A stretch of DNA of 5,813 bases from Candidatus Zipacnadia bacterium (lineage in GTDB: Bacteria > Armatimonadota > Zipacnadia > Zipacnadales > UBA5352): NCBI GenBank assembly GCA_029820915.1, contig JALGUI010000671.1:1-5813 (forward strand), given 5' to 3'. The translations under genes and the position numbers were made by a program. Position 1 is the stretch's first letter; every line of letters starts with the position of its first letter. This document shows, piece after piece, positions 1 to 5,517 of the stretch. The notes under the pieces are model-generated. The model searched no databases and was not told where the DNA came from. It saw nothing but the letters and a program-made list of their open reading frames with translations.

Positions 1-937
1 CGGCTCCTGCACGCGGAACCACTCCGCGCCGATCTGCGACGTGACATCGACCTGCAAGTCCCGGTTGGTGGCGATGGTGACGAGTGAATCGCCCTGGAAG
101 CCGATGGCGAGGTCGTCGCCCTGGAGCACGCAGACCTCGGCGTCCTGGTAGGCGATGGCGAGCTCCCCAAGCGGCCCGCCGAAGTCGGCCGTCACCACCT
201 CGCGGTCGGCGCCGATGCGCTGACGGCAGCTCATCGTCCCTGCCGCCGCGTCGAGGACGTAGGTCGCCCCGCTGGTGGTCACGGTGAAGACCTGGCCATC
301 CTGGGCCGCGTCCTCGACGGCCATGCCGAAGCGGCTCGGGCGCCCCTCGAAGACCACGGCGTCGGGCAGCTCCCACTCGGGCGCGTCGGGGTAGCGCACC
401 TCGCGGATGCTCACGCTGTCGAGGTAGACACGATCGGCGCCATCGCGGATCAAGATGACGAGCTGGACGCCGCCCAGGTCGGCTCGGTTCGAGCGGAACA
501 CGCCGGAGTACTCGCGCCAGTCGCCCCTGCCCTCGCCGGTGCGCAAGGTCACGGGCATGGCGCGGCCGGCGGCCCACTGCGGCGAGCTCATCAGGCGCTC
601 CCCGGGAGCCGCGTACCAGTTGCAGTGCACGTAGACGTATCCCTGGCCGGTCTCACGTCGCGCGGCCGTGCGGAACTCGTAGTACGTGAACGGCTTCAGT
701 GGGATGAAGCTCTGCACTATCCATTTCGACTCGCCATCGGCGGTGTTGTCGATCACGCCGCAGTGCTCGCCCTCGTAGGCGCCCTCATCGAGGACCTGCG
801 GCGCCGAGCTCCAGCCCTCGCCGCCGTCCTCGAAGCCCCCATTGGCCACCAGGTTCTCGCCCGGCTCCTACCTCCCCCGTCAGGCATAGGCAGATGCAGA
901 CCACTACGGTGGCAGACAGCGCTGTGGCATGGCGCAC
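1..937 (-). pseudogene. Copy 1: secreted CBM/glycoside-hydrolase-like protein, 5' frameshift, cut by window edge
   Basis: First of three tandem paralogues by coordinate and last in transcription order; its 3' part lies outside the window. A GTG at 937 sits where copies 2 and 3 have ATG, 8 nt after GAGGAG. It opens a signal-peptide-like sequence (MRHATALSATVVVCICLC..., ending GEVGAG) two residues longer than in the paralogues. That frame then runs out of register and stops at 785-787. The mature-protein frame resumes at 858 (ENLVANGGFE) and stays open for 286 codons to the edge, aligning without a gap to copy 3 residues 33-318: the CBM4_9-like domain plus most of the middle beta domain. Relative to copies 2 and 3 about 23 bp are missing between GGAGCC and GCGAGAACC, and the mature frame has a TAG at 868-870, so no upstream start can serve it. 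The long clean reading frame means the lesion is recent or is a sequence error. The barrel domain cannot be judged. Confidence 0.75.
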
Positions 938-945
938 GGGTCTCA

Positions 946-951
946 CTCCTC
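946..951 (-). promoter_or_regulatory. Ribosome-binding site of copy 1
   Basis: GAGGAG lies 8 nt before the GTG at 937, in the same sequence context (AGAGGAGTGAGACCC) as copies 2 and 3. It identifies the original start of copy 1 although the reading frame downstream is broken. Confidence 0.65.
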
Positions 952-968
952 TGTGTCGGCTGTGTCGT
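951..968. repeat. 9-bp imperfect tandem duplication
   Basis: CTGTGTCGG is followed directly by CTGTGTCGT, two 9-bp units with one mismatch. It sits just upstream of the copy 1 ribosome-binding site and is absent from the matching places before copies 2 and 3, which have a single CTGTG. Confidence 0.6.
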
Positions 969-969
969 C

Positions 970-1111
970 AGGCGGGGCTCGCGATGGCCACTTCACTGCG
1001 AGGCGCATCGCGCCCTTGCATGTGTTGGCTCATTGCAGCGAGGCGGGGCTCGCGATGGCCACTTCACTGCGAGGCGCATCGCGCCCTTGCATGTGTTGGC
1101 TCATTGCAGCG
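970..1111. repeat. 71-bp perfect tandem repeat (two units) in the copy 2 / copy 1 gap
   Basis: Units 970-1040 and 1041-1111 are identical over all 71 bases. A diverged third version lies at 5216-5283, directly upstream of copy 3: 60 of 68 aligned bases match without gaps, including a perfect 24-bp end (TTGCATG...ATTGCAGC). The element therefore marks the 5' flank of this gene family. It is missing between copies 3 and 2, where the genes are only 47 bp apart. On the minus strand each unit contains ATG AGC CAA CAC ATG CAA and can encode a roughly 21-residue peptide. The stop of the first peptide overlaps the ATG of the second (CAATGAGC). Whether it is a leader peptide, part of a promoter, or neutral sequence cannot be decided here. 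Confidence 0.9.
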
Positions 1112-3159
1112 CCGAGCACGAGCATCCGCATGGCGGTCACTTGTCCTCCCCCTGCGGCGGCCACGTCATCGGTATCGGCTCGCCGGTCGCGCGCCACTGC
1201 TGCTCCATGCGGTCGAGCTCGGCGAAGTAGTAGCCGAGGTACACCTCCTTCAGGTGGGACCTGGCCGGGTCCGTTGACTCGGGGTAGGCCCAGCGGCAGC
1301 GGCCGGCAGCGGCCGTTGAGCGAGAGCATCGTCTGGAGCTGCAGCCGCAGCGACGCGCGCTCCGCCTGCTCCAGGTCCTGCTGCGTGTAGTCCTCTGGCA
1401 GCGGCTCCACGACCATGTCGCCCGCCTTGAGCGTGGCGATGGTGTTGGAGATGTTCTGGGTGCCCACCACGTACCGCAGGTACGGGTCGCTCAGGCCGTT
1501 AATGAACTGGCCTTCGCCGCGCAGCAGGAAGGTCGCGTAGCTGTCGATGAACGGGCAGTACAGCTGGGTCATGCGCGCCGGCGGGTTGAGAGTGCAGTGC
1601 ACGTAGATGGTCCCATCGCCAACGCGATCGCGCACGATGCGCATGGCGCGGTAGCAGTCGAACCACGAGTTCCAGGCCGGATAGCCGTCGAGGTACCAGC
1701 CGTCGAAGCCGTAGCGCCCGCGCGTGACGCGCAGGTCCTCGAGGAAGTAGTCCAGCGACAGCTTCAGCCAGTCGTAGCTGCTCGGGTGGCGGTAGACGAT
1801 CGCCTCCATGCCCAGCTCGTGGGCCAGGTCGATGGTGGCCTGCAGCTTGTCGGGGGCGCCGACGTTGTAAGGCGCGGCATAGGACACGCCCGCGATCCGG
1901 TTGTAGATGCCGTTGAACATGAACAGCACGCTCGCGTGCTGGGCGTATTCCCGCAGCGCATCGGGCTTGGGCTCGGCGCCGGTGTTGACGATGCGCTTCT
2001 CGAACGACTCCTCCCAGTCGAACTCACGGCCCGGGAAGACCGCCAGTGCAAACATCTCGCGCGCGCCCACCTGCCAGCTCGCGGTCCACCCCGGCTCGCC
2101 GGTGTCCTGGTTCGGGCCCGACATCGTGGTGCCGCCGCTGTGCAACTCGGGCCGCGACCACGGCATCACGCAGAACCCGCCCTGCTGATCGATAGCCAGC
2201 AGGTAGGGCTCCTGCGCCCGGAACCACTCAGCCCCGATGGCCGAGGTCAGCGTGGCGTCGAGGGCCCGGTTGGTGGCGATGGTCACCAGGGAGTCGCCCT
2301 GGAAACCGATGGCGAGGTCGTCGCCCTCGAGCACGCACACCTCCTCGTCCCGGTGGACGATGGCGAGATCGCCGAGCGGGCCGCCGAAGTCGGCCGTCAC
2401 CACCTCGCGTTCGGCGCCGATGCGCTGGTGGCAGCTCATCGTCCCTGCCGCCGCGTCGAGGACGTAGGTCGCGCCGCTGGTGGTCACGGTGAAGGTCTGG
2501 CCATCCTGGGCCGCGTCCTCAACGGCCATGCCGAAGCGGCTCGGGCGCCCCTCGAAGACCACGGCGTCGGGCAGCTCCCACTCGGGCGCGTCGGGGTAGC
2601 GCACCTCGCGGATGCTGATGTCGTCGAGGTAGACGCGGTCGGCGCCGACGCCGATGAAGATCATGAGCTGCACGCCGCCCAGGTCGGCTCGGTTCGAGCG
2701 GAAGACGCCGGAGTACTCGCGCCAGTCGCCCATCGCCTCGCCGGTGCGCAAGGTCACGGGGATGGCGCGCCCGGCGGGCCACTGCGGCGAGCTCATCAGG
2801 CGCTCTCCGGGGGCCGCGTACCAGTTGCAGATCACGCGGACGTATCCCTGGCCGGTCTCACGCCGCGCGGCCATCGAGAACTCATAGTACGTGAAGGGCT
2901 TGAGGGGAACGAAGTCCTGGATGACTTCCTTGGCCTCACCGTCCGCGGTACTGTCGATCAAGCCGCAGTGTTCGCCCTCGTACGCGCCCTCATCGAGGAC
3001 CTGCGGCGCCGAGCTCCAGCCCTCGCCGCCCTCCTCGAATCCCCCGTTGACCACCAGGTTCTGGCCTACGACCTCAAGTCTGGGTCTCACGGCTCCCGCC
3101 TCCCACGTCAGGCAGACGAAGACCGCCGTGGCGACAAACAGCGCTATAACATGGCGCAT
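1030..3159 (-). CDS. Copy 2: secreted CBM + TIM-barrel glycoside-hydrolase-like protein, frameshifted near its C-terminus
   Basis: Start ATG at 3159, 8 nt after GAGGAG. As read it gives 709 residues, but only about the first 619 are family sequence. Layout: signal peptide 1-23 (MRHVIALFVATAVF..., ending AGA), CBM4_9/galactose-binding-like domain about 32-187 (opening NLVVNGGFE, closing RVYLDDISI), middle beta-rich domain about 195-390, then a barrel-like domain with GFDGWYLDG, in which D486 and D491 are candidate catalytic residues. A 10-bp tandem duplication at 1295-1314 shifts the frame after LNGRCR. The aberrant tail is about 90 residues, Pro/Arg-rich, and runs through the downstream flank to a stop at 1030. 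With one unit removed the frame continues WAYPESTDPARS... to TGA at 1137-1139, giving 670 residues that match the end of copy 3 (GYYFAEL, MEQQWRATGEPIPMTWPP). Secretion and carbohydrate action are inferred from the domains. The frameshift may be a true lesion or a sequencing/assembly error. Confidence 0.85.
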   Translation of the reverse strand: MRHVIALFVATAVFVCLTWEAGAVRPRLEVVGQNLVVNGGFEEGGEGWSSAPQVLDEGAYEGEHCGLIDSTADGEAKEVIQDFVPLKPFTYYEFSMAARRETGQGYVRVICNWYAAPGERLMSSPQWPAGRAIPVTLRTGEAMGDWREYSGVFRSNRADLGGVQLMIFIGVGADRVYLDDISIREVRYPDAPEWELPDAVVFEGRPSRFGMAVEDAAQDGQTFTVTTSGATYVLDAAAGTMSCHQRIGAEREVVTADFGGPLGDLAIVHRDEEVCVLEGDDLAIGFQGDSLVTIATNRALDATLTSAIGAEWFRAQEPYLLAIDQQGGFCVMPWSRPELHSGGTTMSGPNQDTGEPGWTASWQVGAREMFALAVFPGREFDWEESFEKRIVNTGAEPKPDALREYAQHASVLFMFNGIYNRIAGVSYAAPYNVGAPDKLQATIDLAHELGMEAIVYRHPSSYDWLKLSLDYFLEDLRVTRGRYGFDGWYLDGYPAWNSWFDCYRAMRIVRDRVGDGTIYVHCTLNPPARMTQLYCPFIDSYATFLLRGEGQFINGLSDPYLRYVVGTQNISNTIATLKAGDMVVEPLPEDYTQQDLEQAERASLRLQLQTMLSLNGRCRPLPLGLPRVNGPGQVPPEGGVPRLLLRRARPHGAAVARDRRADTDDVAAAGGGQVTAMRMLVLGAAMSQHMQGRDAPRSEVAIASPASLQ
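1108..1139 (-). repeat. 32-bp conserved 3' flank of copy 2
   Basis: This block includes the ancestral stop of copy 2 (TGA at 1137-1139) and matches the 3' flank of copy 3 at 3178-3209 with two mismatches. On the minus strand it reads TGA-CCGCCATGCGG-ATGCTCGTG. It marks one end of the duplicated gene unit. A start-like GTG overlaps the stop as GTGA. Confidence 0.8.
1295..1314. repeat. 10-bp tandem duplication causing the copy 2 frameshift
   Basis: GGCAGCGGCC occurs twice in a row (1295-1304 and 1305-1314). Copy 3 has it once at the same place (3359-3368), within otherwise closely matching sequence. Ten extra bases change the reading frame. Removing one unit restores a C-terminus homologous to copy 3. 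Confidence 0.9.
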
Positions 3160-3177
3160 GGGTCTCACTCCTCTGTG
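3064..3177 (-). repeat. 114-bp leader block of copy 2, identical to that of copy 3
   Basis: Every base of 3064-3177 matches 5103-5216. The block covers the ribosome-binding site, the start codon, the signal peptide and the first mature residues. Outside it the two genes differ at many positions, silent ones included, so the identity exceeds what the coding bodies show. Confidence 0.9.
3168..3173 (-). promoter_or_regulatory. Ribosome-binding site of copy 2
   Basis: GAGGAG lies 8 nt before the ATG at 3159. It decides the start: the frame is open further upstream, to a GTG at 3210 that overlaps the copy 3 stop as GTGA, but starting there would put 17 extra residues before a clear signal peptide. 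The short gap after copy 3 suggests co-transcription. Confidence 0.8.
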
Positions 3178-3209
3178 AGCGCGGAGCACGAGCATCCGCA
3201 TGGCGATCA
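3178..3209 (-). repeat. 32-bp conserved 3' flank of copy 3
   Basis: It contains the copy 3 stop (TGA at 3207-3209) and matches 1108-1139 with two mismatches. It abuts the leader block of copy 2 exactly at 3177/3178, which places the junction of the tandem gene duplication. Confidence 0.8.
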
Positions 3210-5198
3210 CCTATCCTCCCCGTGCGGCGGCCAAGTCATGGGGATCGGCTCACCGGTCGCCCGCCACTGCTGCTCCATGCGGCCGAGCTCGGCGAAGTAG
3301 TAGCCGACGTACTCCTCCAGGTCGGACTCGCGCAGCGGCCAGCCGGGGTAGGCCCATCGGCAGCGGCCGTTGAGCGAGAGCATCGTCTCGAGTTGCAGTC
3401 GCATCGACGCCTTGTCCTCCGACCCGGCCGCCGCGCGCATCTCGTTGCCCTTGAGGGTCGCGATGGTGTTGGAGATGTTCTGGGTGTTGACCACGTAGCG
3501 CAGGTACGGGTCGGTCGGGCCGTCGATGAACTGGGCCTCGGCGCGCAGCAGGAAGGTCGCGTAGGAGTCGATGAAGGGGCAGTACAGCTCGGTCATGCGC
3601 GCCGGCGGGTTGAGCGTGCAGTGCACGTACACCGTCTCATCGCCCACCTGATCGCGCACCACGCGCATCGCCCGGTAGCATGCCATCCAATCCTCGAGAT
3701 AGCCGTCGAAGTACCAGCCGTCGAAGCCGTAGTAGGCGCGGCTCACGTCCAAGTCCTGGAGGAGGTAGTCGAGCGACAGGCCCGCCGGTTCGTAGGTGGT
3801 CGGGGCCCGGTAGAGGATGGTCTCCATCCCCAGCTCGTGGCCTAGCCCGATCATCTCCCGCAGCCTGGCGGGGTCACCGATGTTGTAGGGCGCGGCGTAG
3901 GGCTCACCCGCGAGCGTCTGGTCGTAGATGCCGTTGAAGAGCATGTGCACGGTGGCGTACTTCGCGTACTCGCGCAACGCCTCGTCAGGGATCTGGTAAC
4001 GCGCCTCTCGGTTCACCGTGGTGCAGACGATCCGCTTCTCGAAGGACTCCTCCCAGTCGAATTCCCGCCCGGGGAAGACCGCCAGCGCGAACATCTCGCG
4101 CGCGCCTACCTGCCAGCTCGCACTCCAGCCCGGCTGCCCGGTGTCCTGCTCGGGCGGGGCCATGGTCGTCCCGGGGCTGCTCAGCTCCGGCCGCGCCCAC
4201 GGCATCACGCAGAAGCCGCCCTGCCCGTCGATGGCCAGCAGGTAGGGCTCCTGCGTCCGGAACCACTCCGCGCCGATGTCCGACGTTACCTGCGCCGCCA
4301 GCGCGCGGTTGGTGGCGATGGTCACCAGCGAGTCGCCCTGGAAGCCGATCGCCAAGTCCTCGCCCTGCAGCACGCACACCTCGGCGTCGCGGTAGGCCAG
4401 CTCCAGCTCGCCCAGCGGCCCGCCGAGGTCGGTGACCGCCACCTCGCGGTCGGCGCCGATGCGCTGCCGGCAGGACATGGTCCCTGCCGCCGCGTCGAGG
4501 ACGTACTGCGCGCCGGTGGTCGTGACCGTGAAGGTCTGACCATCCTGCACGGCGTCCTCGACCGCCATGCCGAAGCGGCTCGGGTGGCCCTCGTAGACCA
4601 CCGCGTCGGGCAGCTCCCACGCGGGCGCGTCGGGGTAGCGGATCTCCTCGATGGTCACGTCGTCGAGGTAGACCCGATCCGCGCCGTCGCGGATGAAGAT
4701 GACGAGCTGGATGCCGCCGAGGTCCGCGCGGTTGGAGCGGAGGACGCCGGAGCACTCGCGCCAGTCGCCCCGGCCCTCGCCGGTGCGCAGCGTGACCGGC
4801 TCGGCGCGGCCGGCGCCCCACTGCGGCGAACTCATCAGCCGCTCGCCGGGCGCGGCGTACCAGTTGCAGTGCACGTAGACGTAGCCGTCGCCGGTCTCGC
4901 GCCGCGCGGCCATCGAGAAGCGGTAGTAGGTGAAGGGCTTCAGCGGGATGAAGTCCTGCACGATCCACTTGGATTCGCCGTCGGCGGTGTTGTCGATCAC
5001 GCCGCAGTGCTCGCCCTCGTAGGCGCCCTCATCGCTGATCTCCAGCACCGAACTCCAGCCCTCGCCGCCGTCCTCGAAGCCCCCGTTGACCACCAGGTTC
5101 TCGCCTACGACCTCAAGTCTGGGTCTCACGGCTCCCGCCTCCCACGTCAGGCAGACGAAGACCGCCGTGGCGACAAACAGCGCTATAACATGGCGCAT
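3207..5198 (-). CDS. Copy 3: intact secreted CBM + TIM-barrel glycoside-hydrolase-like protein
   Basis: This is the only complete member of the family here: 663 residues, ATG at 5198 with GAGGAG 8 nt upstream. Residues 1-23 look like a Sec signal peptide (MRH, hydrophobic core, cleavage after AGA, no lipobox). About 32-187 resembles a CBM4_9/galactose-binding jelly roll, with NLVVNGGFEDG at 34-44 and DRVYLDDVTI at 174-183. About 195-390 is beta-rich and unassigned. About 405-650 looks like a TIM barrel: HELGME at 454-459, GFDGWYFDG at 491-499 with D493 and D498 as candidate acids, YVHCTLNPP at 524-532, and FIDSYATFLLR at 542-552. The GFDG-x-Y-x-DG pattern recalls the catalytic-strand region of alpha-galactosidase-like and related barrel hydrolases, but I cannot place it in a numbered GH family. 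The likely role is secreted or cell-surface polysaccharide binding and perhaps cleavage. Substrate is unknown, and a non-catalytic role is possible. The copies 2 and 1 downstream probably share its transcript. Confidence 0.9.
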   Translation of the reverse strand: MRHVIALFVATAVFVCLTWEAGAVRPRLEVVGENLVVNGGFEDGGEGWSSVLEISDEGAYEGEHCGVIDNTADGESKWIVQDFIPLKPFTYYRFSMAARRETGDGYVYVHCNWYAAPGERLMSSPQWGAGRAEPVTLRTGEGRGDWRECSGVLRSNRADLGGIQLVIFIRDGADRVYLDDVTIEEIRYPDAPAWELPDAVVYEGHPSRFGMAVEDAVQDGQTFTVTTTGAQYVLDAAAGTMSCRQRIGADREVAVTDLGGPLGELELAYRDAEVCVLQGEDLAIGFQGDSLVTIATNRALAAQVTSDIGAEWFRTQEPYLLAIDGQGGFCVMPWARPELSSPGTTMAPPEQDTGQPGWSASWQVGAREMFALAVFPGREFDWEESFEKRIVCTTVNREARYQIPDEALREYAKYATVHMLFNGIYDQTLAGEPYAAPYNIGDPARLREMIGLGHELGMETILYRAPTTYEPAGLSLDYLLQDLDVSRAYYGFDGWYFDGYLEDWMACYRAMRVVRDQVGDETVYVHCTLNPPARMTELYCPFIDSYATFLLRAEAQFIDGPTDPYLRYVVNTQNISNTIATLKGNEMRAAAGSEDKASMRLQLETMLSLNGRCRWAYPGWPLRESDLEEYVGYYFAELGRMEQQWRATGEPIPMTWPPHGEDR

Positions 5199-5216
5199 GG
5201 GTCTCACTCCTCTGTG
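5103..5216 (-). repeat. 114-bp leader block of copy 3, identical to that of copy 2
   Basis: Perfect match to 3064-3177, spanning the ribosome-binding site, start codon and signal peptide. The match to the copy 2 flank ends at 5216, where the diverged version of the 71-bp flank element begins. Confidence 0.9.
5207..5212 (-). promoter_or_regulatory. Ribosome-binding site of copy 3
   Basis: GAGGAG lies 8 nt before the ATG at 5198. It supports that start over an in-frame ATG at 5252, which would add 18 residues (MHLAEMRPSRT...) before the signal peptide. Confidence 0.8.
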
Positions 5217-5283
5217 CGGGGTGCGCGATGGTCGCATCTCTGCGAGGTGCATCGCGCCGTTGCATGTGTTGGCTCATTGCAGC
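5216..5283 (-). repeat. Diverged single unit of the 71-bp flank element, upstream of copy 3
   Basis: It aligns without gaps to 972-1039, with 8 mismatches in 68 bases; the last 24 bases are identical. On the minus strand the ATG AGC CAA CAC ATG CAA start is kept, but the peptide reads on past the copy 3 start in another frame instead of stopping. This argues against a strictly conserved leader peptide. Confidence 0.8.
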
Positions 5284-5342
5284 CCCCACTGACTTGTCGG
5301 CGCCTCTACAGGCACGATGCTGAACCATGCTCTGGACGCCGA

Positions 5343-5380
5343 AGCGGCTGCACCGCCCTATGGAGTGCGATGCAGCCGCT
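5343..5380. repeat. 10-bp perfect inverted repeat with 18-nt spacer
   Basis: AGCGGCTGCA at 5343-5352 is the exact reverse complement of TGCAGCCGCT at 5371-5380. The stem would be GC-rich and stable. It lies about 145 bp upstream of the copy 3 start. No T-run follows on either strand, so a classical intrinsic terminator is unlikely. An operator, an mRNA hairpin or a non-canonical terminator after the pilin gene are all possible. Confidence 0.6.
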
Positions 5381-5449
5381 CGCTGAACCGTCGCTCTCTC
5401 AGTAACCTCGGTCCGACGCACTCACTGCGAAGGGCCGCTGTCGGCCGGT

Positions 5450-5517
5450 ACTGTGGCACCGTCGAGAGGCACACTACTTCCCAACTGTGGCACCGTCGAG
5501 AGGCACACTACTTCCCA
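5450..5517. repeat. 34-bp perfect tandem duplication across the pilin stop codon
   Basis: Units 5450-5483 and 5484-5517 are identical. The unit next to the gene contains the last 10 bases of the pilin reading frame, including its TAG (5508-5510), plus 24 bases of 3' flank. The other unit repeats this downstream of the stop. The pilin product is unchanged, because the first stop met is the original one. Confidence 0.92.

Larger units (their letters stand above)
5199..5507. other. Intergenic region between the pilin-like gene and copy 3
   Basis: This 309-bp stretch separates the pilin stop from the copy 3 start, both on the minus strand. It holds the copy 3 ribosome-binding site, the diverged flank element, a 10-bp inverted repeat (5343-5380) and most of the 34-bp tandem repeat. 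It is the likely site of a promoter for the three-gene cluster, but I see no -35/-10 pair good enough to call. I see no hairpin followed by a T-run to end pilin transcription. I see no convincing gene in it. Confidence 0.6.

Noticed and set aside
970..1111. CRISPR array
   Set aside because: There are only two direct copies, joined with no spacer between them. This is a tandem duplication.
625..1390. Plus-strand open frames over the copy 1 leader and the 71-bp repeat
   Set aside because: They overlap copy 1, the repeat and the end of copy 2 on the wrong strand. The repeated protein segments only reflect the DNA repeat.
1597..3300. Long plus-strand open frame of 567 codons
   Set aside because: It lies antisense to copy 2 and the start of its neighbour. 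Its protein is low-complexity, rich in Arg, Ala, His and Val, as expected opposite a GC-rich gene. Copy 2 has a signal peptide, a ribosome-binding site and a paralogue with the same domains.
5343..5380. Insertion-sequence terminal repeats
   Set aside because: The arms are only 18 bp apart, no transposase gene is present, and I see no target-site duplication around them.
3945..5405. Long plus-strand open frame of 486 codons
   Set aside because: It is antisense to copy 3 and has the same low-complexity composition. It is a mirror of codon bias, not a gene.
5113..5421. Minus-strand frame of 102 codons containing MSQHMQRRDAPR
   Set aside because: It overlaps the copy 3 start and signal peptide in another frame. 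The peptide it shares with the 71-bp units changes at many residues and has no good ribosome-binding site.
5433..5446. Hairpin GGCCG-CTGT-CGGCC as a terminator for the pilin gene
   Set aside because: The stem is only 5 bp and no T-run follows on the minus strand. In DNA this GC-rich such stems arise easily by chance.
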